DNA from: Bordetella parapertussis
Lineage (GTDB): Bacteria > Pseudomonadota > Gammaproteobacteria > Burkholderiales > Burkholderiaceae_D
Direction: 5' to 3'
Assembly (NCBI GenBank): GCA_945883145.1
Contig: CAMCXB010000028.1
Coordinates: 1 to 29,711, forward strand
DNA: 29,711 nucleotides
Shown here: positions 15,471 through 24,351 of the stretch, piece after piece
Position numbering within the stretch: position 1 is the first letter of the stretch
How the letters are laid out: the number at the start of each line of letters is the position of its first letter
The notes under the pieces: model-generated
The model's input: the letters and a program-made list of their open reading frames with translations, nothing else
What the model was told of the DNA's origin: nothing
Database searches by the model: none
Program-made: the position numbers and the translations under genes

Positions 15471-16037
15471 ATGAAAAAAATAATCGACGATCAAGCGCAG
15501 CAAAATCTACTAGCCCCTATTTATCCTAAAGACTTAGAAGAGCAAGTCATGTGGCATGAGCAATCCATTCTGCTGCGACCCATTAAGCCGGAAGATAGTG
15601 ATGAGCATCAGCGATTTTTTGAGGCGTTGAGTAAGGATGATATTCATATGCGACTTTTTTATTCCATGCGTGAATTGCAAGCATCTCAATTAGCGAAGCT
15701 GACGCAGATTGATTACGATCATGAAATGGCTTTTATCGCTGTCAGAAAACGTACAGATGGAAGTGATGAAACTTTAGGCGTGGTGAGAGGAATCACCGAT
15801 GCAGAAAATAAAAGTGCAGAGTTCGCCATCATTATTCGTTCTGATTTGAAAGCTCAGGGATTAGGACTTTTGTTGATGAATAAATTAATCGCTTATTTCC
15901 GACAACGAGGCGTTAAATCTCTGGTTGGTGAAATGTTATCGGATAACACTGCCATGCATGAGCTTGTCCATCATCTAGGATTTACATTGCATGCTGAGCC
16001 TTTGGATGGAACCATAACCTTACGCTTGAGTTTATAA
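15471..16037 (+). CDS. Stand-alone GNAT acetyltransferase of the Pat (protein lysine acetyltransferase) type
   Basis: This 188-residue protein is a GNAT domain most like the C-terminal domain of Pat/Pka protein acetyltransferases. Diagnostic stretches are ILLRPIKPEDSDEHQRFFEAL, LAKLTQIDYDHEMAFIAV, and the acetyl-CoA loop RSDLKAQGLGLLLMNKLI followed by EMLSDNTAMHELVHHLGF. The large acyl-CoA synthetase-like part of full-length Pat is absent. A GTG at 15459 is a possible alternative start; I use the ATG at 15471 after AGTGGA. Its neighbours are two Usp genes and hemN. A substrate cannot be read from sequence. Confidence 0.82.
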   Translation: MKKIIDDQAQQNLLAPIYPKDLEEQVMWHEQSILLRPIKPEDSDEHQRFFEALSKDDIHMRLFYSMRELQASQLAKLTQIDYDHEMAFIAVRKRTDGSDETLGVVRGITDAENKSAEFAIIIRSDLKAQGLGLLLMNKLIAYFRQRGVKSLVGEMLSDNTAMHELVHHLGFTLHAEPLDGTITLRLSL

Positions 16038-16096
16038 ACTGCCATCTTGTTATTATTTTTCTATTTTTTATATTCAGTGCAGTAGGACTGTGCGTT

Positions 16097-16138
16097 TTGA
16101 CTTAGGTCAAAGTAATTACTTTGTTGCATTAGTAGACT
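16097..16138 (+). promoter_or_regulatory. FNR-type box and class II promoter of hemN
   Basis: TTGACTTAGGTCAA (16097-16110) is a perfectly symmetrical FNR-type dyad. TAGACT (16133-16138) is a suitable -10 element. The inferred start at 16145 places the box centre exactly 41.5 bp upstream. The leader to the hemN ATG would be 52 nt. Confidence 0.7.
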
Positions 16139-16196
16139 CCTTTCCGAACTGAAGTGGCATTCCATTTGAATGCATGCGCAGTCGGGAGTGACGACG

Positions 16197-17627
16197 ATGA
16201 CAACGACAAAAAATAACCAAGCGATACAACTAGGGGTGGAGTTTGATCCGCAGTTAATTAGTAAGTTAAGCCAATCTGGCCCACGCTATACCTCTTATCC
16301 TACTGCCGATCGTTTTACCGAATCATTTCATTATCGAGATTATTTGCAAACAGTAGATGGATTGCGTGCAAGAGGACTGCGCCATCCACTTTCAATTTAT
16401 GTCCATATTCCTTTCTGTAATACTGTTTGCTACTACTGTGCTTGTAACAAAATCGTTACTAAGAATCGTGAAAAAGCCCAGACTTATCTAGGCTATTTAA
16501 AACGTGAAATCGATATTCAAGGTCGTTTACTAGCTGATCTTAATCGGGTTGAGCAATTGCATTTTGGCGGTGGCACGCCGACTTATCTGAGCGACGAACA
16601 AATGGATGACTTAATGCACCATCTACGAAGATGGTTCAAATTCGCACCTGATGAAATAGGTGAATACTCGATTGAAGTCGATCCAAGAACTGTCACACCA
16701 GAGCGTGTGCATCGTTTACGTCAACAAGGTTTTAATCGCATTAGCTTAGGCGTACAAGATTTTGATGAGCAAGTACAAAAAGCAGTCAATCGCATTCAAC
16801 CTGAAGAAAAAACACTAGCTGTCATAGCAGCCGCTCGCGCTGCACAATTTCGCTCTGTGAGTGTGGATTTGATTTATGGCTTACCTAAGCAAAGCTTAGC
16901 AAGCATGACGCAGACACTAGAAAAAGTGATTGCAGCCAATCCTGACCGTATAGCGATTTATCATTATGCGCATCTGCCGCATTTATTTAAGCCACAACGA
17001 CGCATAGCAGAAGAGGAGATGCCATCGCCTGAGCTTAAACTTGATATGCTGGCTTTATGCATACAAAAATTACATAGTGCAGGTTATCACTATATAGGCA
17101 TGGATCATTTTGCGAAACCAGATGATGATCTTGCTATTGCGCAGACACAGGGTCGCTTACATAGAAACTTTCAAGGCTATTCAACGCAATCTGAACTTGA
17201 TCTCATCGCGCTCGGTGTCTCTGCAATTAGCTCAGTTGCACGTACTTATAGTCAGAATGTAAAAACTTTAGATGCGTATTATCACAAGCTAGATTTAGGT
17301 GAGCTGCCGATTGCACGTGGCATTAAGTTAAGTATGGATGATGTGATGCGTCGTTTCATCATACAAATGCTGATGTGTAATTTTGAATTATCGATACGTG
17401 CACTAGAACTTGCTTATCCGATTAGCTTTGATACTTATTTCGCACCCGAACTCAAGTCTTTACATGAGTTAAGTGAGTTAGGTTTAGTCAATTTAGATGC
17501 AGATTGGATTACGGTGACCTTAAAAGGTCGTCTTCTCATACGTAATGTGTGTATGGTTTTCGATCGCCACCTAAGGGAGGCGCGCCAGTTACAATCAGAG
17601 CCTCTGCGATATTCGCGCACTCTTTGA
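16197..17627 (+). CDS. hemN: Oxygen-independent coproporphyrinogen III oxidase
   Basis: HemN is a radical-SAM enzyme that decarboxylates coproporphyrinogen III to protoporphyrinogen IX without oxygen. The 476-residue protein has the HemN-specific RYTSYPTADRF (about 30-40) and the cluster motif C74-x3-C78-x2-C81 followed by C83. It continues with the LHFGGGTPTYLS and EVDPRTVTPERV blocks. These features and the length separate it from HemW. The ATG at 16197 is chosen over one at 16170 because GGGAG precedes it at good spacing. It heads a likely operon with the SafE-like gene, ccoI and ccoS. Confidence 0.95.
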   Translation: MTTTKNNQAIQLGVEFDPQLISKLSQSGPRYTSYPTADRFTESFHYRDYLQTVDGLRARGLRHPLSIYVHIPFCNTVCYYCACNKIVTKNREKAQTYLGYLKREIDIQGRLLADLNRVEQLHFGGGTPTYLSDEQMDDLMHHLRRWFKFAPDEIGEYSIEVDPRTVTPERVHRLRQQGFNRISLGVQDFDEQVQKAVNRIQPEEKTLAVIAAARAAQFRSVSVDLIYGLPKQSLASMTQTLEKVIAANPDRIAIYHYAHLPHLFKPQRRIAEEEMPSPELKLDMLALCIQKLHSAGYHYIGMDHFAKPDDDLAIAQTQGRLHRNFQGYSTQSELDLIALGVSAISSVARTYSQNVKTLDAYYHKLDLGELPIARGIKLSMDDVMRRFIIQMLMCNFELSIRALELAYPISFDTYFAPELKSLHELSELGLVNLDADWITVTLKGRLLIRNVCMVFDRHLREARQLQSEPLRYSRTL

Positions 17628-17639
17628 TCTCTTAATCTT

Positions 17640-18407
17640 TTGAATAGTCTTGCTCTTTTCCCCCTCTTTTTAGTTGGGTTATTCGGTGGTGTGCATTGCG
17701 TAGGCATGTGCGGCGGCATCGTGGGCGCTTTCGGCGTGGCTGCACCAACTCGCGCTACTTTCCCGATTCCTGTGGTTTCGCAATCGCGTGCAGTAACGCG
17801 TCATTCCTCTTCTTTCTTGCGTGTTTTTCTTTTTAATGCAGGACGCATAACGAGTTATATGCTGGCCGGTGCGCTTATGGCAGGGATAGTTGGTAGCGTT
17901 AGCCTTTTTATTAATCTCACCGTGTTACAAAAAGCAGGCTATGTCGCAGCAAATCTGATGTTGATTGCATTAGGTCTCTCATTAATGCAGGTGTGGAGTG
18001 GTATTGCGCAGTTAGAAAAACTCGGTCAGTTGCTGTGGCAGCGATTACAGCCTTTATTAAAAGTGTTCATACCTATAGAAAAACCTTGGCAAGCCTTTGC
18101 ACTCGGTGCGATTTGGGGCTGGGTACCTTGCGCCATGGTGTATAGCGTGTTGATGACAGCCTTGATGACAGGATCAGCATTACAAGGTGCACTCGTTATG
18201 CTGGCATTTGGATTAGGTACCTTGCCCTTATTAATCACTATGGGTTGGTTAAGTCAGTCCTTACCGGCTTTCTTTACAAAAGCACAGGTCAGGTTGTTGG
18301 CAGGTTTACTCGTCTTGTTATTTGGTTTGCTGGGTGTCTATAGATTATTGACGGGCTTATCGCATGGTTGGCTAGATGCTTTATGTCTGACACCGGCGGG
18401 GATGTAG
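17640..18407 (+). CDS. SafE-like (sulfite exporter TauE/SafE family) membrane protein
   Basis: The 255-residue protein is strongly hydrophobic with about six membrane segments and the N-terminal motif GGVHCVGMCGG. Proteins of this group are regularly encoded beside cbb3 oxidase assembly genes and may take part in copper or thiol handling, but direct evidence is thin. The start is TTG at 17640 in a poor ribosome-binding context. No other start codon lies between it and the in-frame hemN stop. It ends 2 bp before ccoI, so translation is probably coupled. Confidence 0.8.
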   Translation: MNSLALFPLFLVGLFGGVHCVGMCGGIVGAFGVAAPTRATFPIPVVSQSRAVTRHSSSFLRVFLFNAGRITSYMLAGALMAGIVGSVSLFINLTVLQKAGYVAANLMLIALGLSLMQVWSGIAQLEKLGQLLWQRLQPLLKVFIPIEKPWQAFALGAIWGWVPCAMVYSVLMTALMTGSALQGALVMLAFGLGTLPLLITMGWLSQSLPAFFTKAQVRLLAGLLVLLFGLLGVYRLLTGLSHGWLDALCLTPAGM

Positions 18408-18409
18408 TC

Positions 18410-20854
18410 ATGAACAACCATCAAGATTGTTTTCATTGTGGTTTACCTGTGCCTGCTGGTAGTCATTGGCAGGTGAAGATTGACGATGTGCAGCAAGCCA
18501 TGTGTTGTCCTGGTTGTGAGGCAGTGGCACAAACTATCGTCGATAACAATCTCACGAGTTATTACCGTGATCGTTTGAGTTTTTCTGATAAGCCCGCTGA
18601 ATTGATTCCTGACGCATTGCGTTTATATGATACGCAAGAACAAATTGCCCAATTTGAAACGGACACAGAAGGCAAGCTACAAGGTACTTTTTCTATTGAG
18701 GGTATACGTTGTGGCGCTTGTGTATGGTTGATTGAAAAACATGTGGCACAACTATCTGGTGTGCAGACGATTAATTTAAATCTCTCTACTGAAAAACTCC
18801 ATGTAATGTGGGATGGTGAGCAATGTAAACCAAGTGACATTGTGAAATCAGTGCGTGAATTAGGCTATGCCGCTTATCCGTTTGATCCGCTGCGACATGG
18901 CGAAATCATACGCAAGAATGCAAAAACTTTATTTCGCCAACTCTTCATAGCTGGACTTTCTATGATGCAGGTGATGATGTATGCCGTACCGGTTTATCTG
19001 GCTGATGCCGACACCATGGATAAAGACATGGAAGGCTTGATGCGCTGGGCGAGCTTGCTGTTAACACTACCTGCTGTGCTGTATTCAGCGCAGCCTTTTT
19101 TCAAAAGTGCTTGGGCCAATATAAAACAACGTGCACTTGGTATGGATGTGCCGGTTGCATTAGGTATTACTGCAGCATTTATAGGCAGTGTATTTTCTAC
19201 AGTGACAGGTCAGGGTGATGTGTATTTTGATTCAGTCACCATGTTTATATTCTTATTGTTGTGTAGTCGTTATCTGGAATTGATTGCGCGTCGTCGTGCT
19301 GCATCGACATTAGAAACCATGCAGCATACCTTGCCTTCTTCAGCTTGGTTGTTACAAGATTATCCAGAAAGTAGAGAACCTCACTGTGTACCTGCAACGC
19401 AATTAAGAGTAGGACAGGTAATTTTAATTAAACCGGGTGAGGCGATCCCTGCGGATGGTGTCATAGTAGAAGGTCATACAAGTGTGGATTTATCTTTGCT
19501 CACAGGAGAAAGTCAGCCACAGAAAAAAATCATGGGTGAGCGTTTGCCTGGTGGGGCTGTGAATGTAAGTCAGGCTATTTTATTGCGAGTAGAAAAACTA
19601 GCGAAAGACAGCACCTTACATGCATTAATTCGTTTGATAGAGCAAGCGGGTGTCGGCAAACCTAAAATTGCGCAATGGGCTGATCGCGTTGCAGCTTGGT
19701 TTGTCACTGCTTTGTTAGTGTTTGCTTGTGCAGTATTAATTTTTTGGGGATGGGTAGATCCTATTCGTGCATGGCCGATTGCGATTGCTGTCTTAGTTGT
19801 GTCATGCCCTTGTGCTTTGTCATTAGCCACACCTTCTGCATTAGCAGCAGCGACCGATGCGCTACTGAGGCAAGGCGTTTTAATTATGCAGCCGCATGTC
19901 ATAGAAACTTTACATAGAGCGACTCATATCGTATTTGATAAAACTGGCACACTCACCGAAGGCAAGCCTAAGCTAGAAGCTATTAGCTTAATGGGTGATA
20001 AAAATCGTGACGAAGTATTGCAACTCGCTGCAGCAATCGAAGAAGGTAGTGCGCATCCAGTTGCTGCTATGTTGATACAAGCTGCTAAACAAAATGAACA
20101 AGTTCAACTACAGGTTAATGTTGAACATATTGAGTCGTATTCAGGACAAGGTTTGCAATGCACAGTACAAGGTGTAGTGCATAGGATAGGTAATGCAAAA
20201 TTTGTAGCAGAGATTGCGGGAGCCATTCCTGCTACATACAATGAAATAGATCACGGCTGTGTTTATCTGGGCAACGCATCGGGATGGTTAGCGCGCTACA
20301 CCTTCAATGACACTTTGCGTTCGGATGCACAAGCGGTGATTGATTATTTTTTAGTGCGTAATAAAACAGTGATTCTTCTATCTGGTGATGCAGAGCATGT
20401 GGTGCAAAAAACTGCACGCCAATGCGGCATTGCGATTGCACGTGGCGGTGTTTTGCCCGCTGAAAAACTCGCTTATATAAAAAATCTACAAGCACAAGGT
20501 GCAGTAGTGACAATGGTGGGTGATGGCATTAATGATGCTGCAGTCTTACATGCTGCAGATGTATCGTTTGCGATGGGATCAGGTGCTGCATTGGCACAAT
20601 CGCATGCCGATGCGGTATTAATGAGAGGTAGATTATCTGCGCTGCGTGATGCAGCAGAAACTGCGGCACAGACTATGCGCGTAATACGCCAAAATTTAAG
20701 TTGGGCTACGCTCTACAATCTGGTCGCCATACCTGCAGCTGCGTGGGGCTTATTAAGTCCTTGGATGGCCGGTGTGGGTATGTCGATCAGTTCTGCACTC
20801 GTGGTAGGTAATGCTTTACGCCTTGCGCATCTCACTCAGAAAGTTAAGTCATAG
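18410..20854 (+). CDS. ccoI: Copper-translocating P1B-type ATPase for cbb3 oxidase assembly
   Basis: CcoI (FixI) exports copper across the inner membrane for the CuB centre of cbb3 oxidase. The 814-residue protein has a Cys-rich N-terminus (C7, C10, C32, C33, C36) and a heavy-metal domain with CGAC (101-104). The membrane CPC motif is at 466-468, the phosphorylated Asp at D510 in DKTGT, then SAHP and GDGINDAA. These match CcoI/CopA2 rather than the detoxifying CopA. The ATG at 18410 lies 2 bp after the SafE-like stop codon and follows GGGG. ccoS follows after 2 bp. Confidence 0.95.
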   Translation: MNNHQDCFHCGLPVPAGSHWQVKIDDVQQAMCCPGCEAVAQTIVDNNLTSYYRDRLSFSDKPAELIPDALRLYDTQEQIAQFETDTEGKLQGTFSIEGIRCGACVWLIEKHVAQLSGVQTINLNLSTEKLHVMWDGEQCKPSDIVKSVRELGYAAYPFDPLRHGEIIRKNAKTLFRQLFIAGLSMMQVMMYAVPVYLADADTMDKDMEGLMRWASLLLTLPAVLYSAQPFFKSAWANIKQRALGMDVPVALGITAAFIGSVFSTVTGQGDVYFDSVTMFIFLLLCSRYLELIARRRAASTLETMQHTLPSSAWLLQDYPESREPHCVPATQLRVGQVILIKPGEAIPADGVIVEGHTSVDLSLLTGESQPQKKIMGERLPGGAVNVSQAILLRVEKLAKDSTLHALIRLIEQAGVGKPKIAQWADRVAAWFVTALLVFACAVLIFWGWVDPIRAWPIAIAVLVVSCPCALSLATPSALAAATDALLRQGVLIMQPHVIETLHRATHIVFDKTGTLTEGKPKLEAISLMGDKNRDEVLQLAAAIEEGSAHPVAAMLIQAAKQNEQVQLQVNVEHIESYSGQGLQCTVQGVVHRIGNAKFVAEIAGAIPATYNEIDHGCVYLGNASGWLARYTFNDTLRSDAQAVIDYFLVRNKTVILLSGDAEHVVQKTARQCGIAIARGGVLPAEKLAYIKNLQAQGAVVTMVGDGINDAAVLHAADVSFAMGSGAALAQSHADAVLMRGRLSALRDAAETAAQTMRVIRQNLSWATLYNLVAIPAAAWGLLSPWMAGVGMSISSALVVGNALRLAHLTQKVKS

Positions 20855-20856
20855 TT

Positions 20857-21042
20857 ATGGAAGCACTTTATTTTCTTATTCCGCTTAGTGTTCTGATCGT
20901 GTTTTTTGCGATCTGGGTCTTTTTTAAAGCCTCAGATGGTGGGCAGTTTGATGATTTAGTCGGACCTGCTTCACGCATACTGCAAGATGACGATAACGTC
21001 CAAGATAAAAGTAATCAGACAGAGAAGCAAAAAAAAGACTGA
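20857..21042 (+). CDS. ccoS: cbb3-type oxidase assembly protein CcoS
   Basis: This 61-residue single-span membrane protein begins MEALYFLIPLSVLIVFFAIW and then has FFKASDGGQFDDLVGPA, the CcoS (FixS) signature. The tail is highly charged. CcoS is needed for heme and copper insertion into CcoN. It is the last gene of the hemN-ccoI group; the ccoN promoter region follows. Confidence 0.92.
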   Translation: MEALYFLIPLSVLIVFFAIWVFFKASDGGQFDDLVGPASRILQDDDNVQDKSNQTEKQKKD

Positions 21043-21062
21043 TCAGTCACATTTATGACTGA
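21043..21062 (+). other. Stem-loop after ccoS
   Basis: TCAGTCA (21043-21049) pairs perfectly with TGACTGA (21056-21062) around a CATTTA loop, starting directly after the ccoS stop codon. An overlapping palindrome GACTGATCAGTC (21038-21049) competes with it. No T-tract follows, so it is not a standard intrinsic terminator; it may stabilise or process the transcript. Confidence 0.4.
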
Positions 21063-21080
21063 AGAGCTATCTGGTTAAAT

Positions 21081-21122
21081 TTGACTCATATCAAGGAATT
21101 TTGCCTTAATGAAACGTACTCT
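21081..21122 (+). promoter_or_regulatory. FNR-type box and class II promoter of ccoNOQP
   Basis: TTGACTCATATCAA (21081-21094) fits the FNR dyad TTGAY-N4-RTCAA. TACTCT (21117-21122) is a suitable -10 element. The inferred start at 21129 puts the box centre exactly 41.5 bp upstream, the same geometry as hemN. The leader to the GTG start is about 29 nt. Confidence 0.75.
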
Positions 21123-21157
21123 CCGACCCATGATTGGTGTAAAAAAGGGGAGTTTTC

Positions 21158-22585
21158 GTGGATACAGCTCAAAGCTACAACTACAAGGTCGTTAAGCAAT
21201 TCGCAGTAGCGACAGTAGTCTGGGGTGTAGTCGGCATGCTAGTCGGCCTAATAATCGCAGCGCAATTGGCTTGGCCAGCGCTTAATTTCGACATACCTTG
21301 GTTGACCTATGGTCGCTTACGTCCATTGCACACCAATGCAGTAATTTTTGCCTTTGGTGGTTGCGCTCTGTTTGCGACGTCGTATTACGTGGTACAGCGC
21401 ACATGTCAAGTTAGATTGTTTTCGGATGCACTTGCATCGCTGACATTCTGGGGTTGGCAATTAGTGATTGTGGCTGCTGCGATTAGTCTTCCACTTGGAT
21501 ATACCCAAGGTAAAGAATATGCAGAATTAGAATGGCCTATCGATTTATTAATCGCTATCGTGTGGGTCTCTTATGCCGTAGTGTTCTTTGGCACACTGCT
21601 TAAGCGTAAAACTTCTCACATCTATGTAGCGAATTGGTTCTTCGGTGCGTTTATCTTAACGGTAGCGATTCTACATATCGTTAACTCTGCAGCGATGCCT
21701 GCAACAATGACGAAATCTTATTCTGCCTACACCGGTGTGCAGGATGCAATGATTCAATGGTGGTATGGTCATAACGCAGTAGGTTTCTTCTTAACTGCAG
21801 GCTTTTTAGGCATGATGTATTACTTCATTCCTAAGCAAGCCGAAGCACCTGTGTACTCCTATCGTTTATCGATTGTGCATTTCTGGGCTTTGATTTTTAC
21901 TTACATGTGGGCAGGTCCCCATCACTTGCATTACACCGCGTTACCAGATTGGGCACAATCAATCGGTATGGTGTTCTCGTTGATTTTGTTAGCACCTAGT
22001 TGGGGTGGCATGATCAACGGCATCATGACGTTGTCAGGTGCATGGCATAAATTGCGTAGTGATCCAATTTTAAAATTCCTAATCGTCTCTTTATCTTTCT
22101 ACGGCATGTCGACCTTTGAAGGTCCGATGATGTCGATTAAAACCGTCAATGCGCTCTCGCATTACACCGATTGGACGGTAGGTCACGTACATTCCGGTGC
22201 CTTAGGTTGGGTAGGCTTTATTTCTATGGGTTCTATCTACTATCTGTTGCCACGGTTATCAGGCAAAACTTCGATGTGGAGCTCGCGTTTAATTGAATGG
22301 CATTTCTGGGTTGCCACCATTGGTATCGTTTTATATATCGCATCCATGTGGATTGCCGGTGTCATGCAAGGTTTAATGTGGCGCGCAGTCAATACCGATG
22401 GCACGCTGACTTATAGTTTTGTAGAAGGTGTTAAAGCAACCTATCCGTATTACGTGATTCGCGTAACAGGTGGTGCACTGTATTTCATCGGAATGTTGAT
22501 GATGGCTTTTAATACATTCAAAACGGTGAGTGGTGGTACGGCAGTGCAAGCGCGTATTCCAACTTCAGCAGGCGCTCACGCTTAA
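21158..22585 (+). CDS. ccoN: cbb3-type cytochrome c oxidase subunit I
   Basis: CcoN is the catalytic subunit of the high-affinity cbb3 terminal oxidase and carries heme b, heme b3 and CuB. The 475-residue protein has about 12 membrane segments. The expected His ligands appear in RPLHTNAVIF, WWYGHNAVGFF, GPHHLHYTALPDW and TVGHVHSGALGW. The start is GTG at 21158, supported by a strong AAGGGGAG ribosome-binding site five bases upstream. It opens the ccoNOQP-ccoG-ccoH operon. Confidence 0.97.
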   Translation: MDTAQSYNYKVVKQFAVATVVWGVVGMLVGLIIAAQLAWPALNFDIPWLTYGRLRPLHTNAVIFAFGGCALFATSYYVVQRTCQVRLFSDALASLTFWGWQLVIVAAAISLPLGYTQGKEYAELEWPIDLLIAIVWVSYAVVFFGTLLKRKTSHIYVANWFFGAFILTVAILHIVNSAAMPATMTKSYSAYTGVQDAMIQWWYGHNAVGFFLTAGFLGMMYYFIPKQAEAPVYSYRLSIVHFWALIFTYMWAGPHHLHYTALPDWAQSIGMVFSLILLAPSWGGMINGIMTLSGAWHKLRSDPILKFLIVSLSFYGMSTFEGPMMSIKTVNALSHYTDWTVGHVHSGALGWVGFISMGSIYYLLPRLSGKTSMWSSRLIEWHFWVATIGIVLYIASMWIAGVMQGLMWRAVNTDGTLTYSFVEGVKATYPYYVIRVTGGALYFIGMLMMAFNTFKTVSGGTAVQARIPTSAGAHA

Positions 22586-22611
22586 TCACAGAATTCAATA
22601 AGGAGTCATCA

Positions 22612-23226
22612 ATGCGTTTCACTCATGAATCAATCGAGAAAAAACCGTTGCTACTGATTGTGCTTGTTTTATTAGTAGTCAGCATAGGCGGCTTGGTAGA
22701 AATTTTGCCTTTGTTTTTTCAGAAGTCCACCACAGAACCAGTAGCAGGTTTAACGGCTTATAGCCCACTGCGTTTAACTGGTCGCGATATTTATGTGCGC
22801 GAAGGATGCTACAACTGTCATTCACAAATGATACGTCCGTTCCGAGCTGAGACTGAACGTTATGGTCATTACTCAGTAGCAGGTGAGTTTGTGTATGACC
22901 GTCCATTTCAGTGGGGTTCTAAACGTACCGGTCCTGATTTGGCACGTGTAGGTGGTCGTTACAGTGATGACTGGCATCGTGCACATTTAAATAATCCACG
23001 TGATCTCGTACCTGAATCAAATATGCCTGGTTATCCATGGTTGGCTACAACAGCTTTAGATCCACAAGCTATCGTACCTAAACTGCAAGCATTAAAACGA
23101 CTGGGTGATCCTTATACCGATGAAGATATTCAAGCAGCACCGGCACAGTTACAAGGTAAAACCGAACAAGATGCACTCGTCGCTTATTTACAAGGCATGG
23201 GCGTGCAAATCAAGGCGAGGAGATAA
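22612..23226 (+). CDS. ccoO: cbb3-type cytochrome c oxidase subunit II
   Basis: The 204-residue protein is a membrane-anchored mono-heme cytochrome c. An N-terminal span (about 12-37) is followed by the heme c motif C66-Y-N-C69-H70 and a distal Met region near ESNMPGYPW. It passes electrons from CcoP to CcoN. AAGGAG precedes the ATG. It lies 26 bp after ccoN and 3 bp before ccoQ. Confidence 0.96.
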   Translation: MRFTHESIEKKPLLLIVLVLLVVSIGGLVEILPLFFQKSTTEPVAGLTAYSPLRLTGRDIYVREGCYNCHSQMIRPFRAETERYGHYSVAGEFVYDRPFQWGSKRTGPDLARVGGRYSDDWHRAHLNNPRDLVPESNMPGYPWLATTALDPQAIVPKLQALKRLGDPYTDEDIQAAPAQLQGKTEQDALVAYLQGMGVQIKARR

Positions 23227-23229
23227 AAG

Positions 23230-23418
23230 ATGAATATCACCGATGTAGTCTCAGATGCACGCAGCATCATTACCGTAATTAGTATGCTGACCTTCATAGG
23301 CATTGTTTTATGGGCTTACAGTGCGCGTAGAAAAAATGATTTTGATGAAGCAGCGATGCTGCCTTTTAATGAAGAAGATGATTTAAATAAAACTAAGCAG
23401 GAGCCACGTCATGGCTGA
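23230..23418 (+). CDS. ccoQ: cbb3-type oxidase small subunit CcoQ
   Basis: The 62-residue single-span protein has the membrane segment IITVISMLTFIGIVLWAYS followed by the charged ARRKNDFDEAAMLPF typical of CcoQ/FixQ. CcoQ stabilises the assembled oxidase. It overlaps ccoP by 8 bp, implying coupled translation. Confidence 0.92.
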   Translation: MNITDVVSDARSIITVISMLTFIGIVLWAYSARRKNDFDEAAMLPFNEEDDLNKTKQEPRHG

Positions 23419-24343
23419 TTTCACAAGTGGATTTTGGAGTATTTATATTTCGGTTCTAACGCTGGTTGGGATAATAGCCTGTGCATTTTTACTATGGTCG
23501 CAATCGACTGTAAAAATTAATCGTGATGCAGATGGTAAGACGATGACCACCGGTCATGAATGGGATGAAGGTTTAGAAGAAATGAATAATCCCATGCCAC
23601 GTTGGTGGATGTGGTTGTTCTATATCACCATTGTGTTTGGCTTAATTTATCTCGCTTTATATCCTGGTCTTGGTTCCTATGCCGGTAAATTAGGTTGGGC
23701 ATCAAAAGGGCAGTATGAAGAAGAAATTAAAATGGCGGATGCTGAGTACGGTCCTTTATTTGAAAAATTTCAAAAAACTGATTTAAAGTTATTAGCAGCC
23801 GATCCACAAGCCCATGCTATGGGTGAACGTTTATTTTTGACGTACTGCTCACAGTGTCATGGATCCGATGCACGTGGTAACAAAGGCTATCCTAACTTGA
23901 CGGATAGTGATTGGTTATATGGTGGCGAGCCAGAAACAATTAAAACAACTTTGTTAAAAGGTAGGAATGGCATCATGCCACCTATGGGTGCAGCTTTGGG
24001 TGGAGAAAAAGAAATTGATCAAGTTGCGCACTATGTCGCTTCATTATCCAACTCTAGTGCTGACCCAATCAAAGTCGCCTTTGGTAAAGAAAAATTTGCT
24101 GCTTGTGCTACTTGTCATGGCGCAGATGGTAAAGGTAATCCCGCATTAGGTGCGCCTAATCTAACTGACAAAACTTGGTTATATGGCGGTAGCATAGCGA
24201 CAATCTCTGAAACCATACGCGGTGGACGAAATAATGTGATGCCAGCATTTGGTGAATTTCTGGGCGATGCAAAAGTACATTTGTTAGCTGCTTATGTATG
24301 GAGTATGTCCAACAAACCAGCTGCAACTACAGAACAAAAATAG
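23411..24343 (+). CDS. ccoP: cbb3-type cytochrome c oxidase subunit III
   Basis: CcoP is a membrane-anchored di-heme cytochrome c that receives electrons from soluble cytochrome c. The 310-residue protein has two membrane spans (about 10-30 and 64-85) and the MPRWWMWLFYITIVFG signature. Its two heme motifs are C146-SQ-C149-H150 and C232-AT-C235-H236, each followed by an NLTD(S/K) repeat, showing an internal duplication. The two-span N-terminus places it with the longer CcoP variants. Confidence 0.96.
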   Translation: MADFTSGFWSIYISVLTLVGIIACAFLLWSQSTVKINRDADGKTMTTGHEWDEGLEEMNNPMPRWWMWLFYITIVFGLIYLALYPGLGSYAGKLGWASKGQYEEEIKMADAEYGPLFEKFQKTDLKLLAADPQAHAMGERLFLTYCSQCHGSDARGNKGYPNLTDSDWLYGGEPETIKTTLLKGRNGIMPPMGAALGGEKEIDQVAHYVASLSNSSADPIKVAFGKEKFAACATCHGADGKGNPALGAPNLTDKTWLYGGSIATISETIRGGRNNVMPAFGEFLGDAKVHLLAAYVWSMSNKPAATTEQK

Positions 24344-24351
24344 GTCATTAG

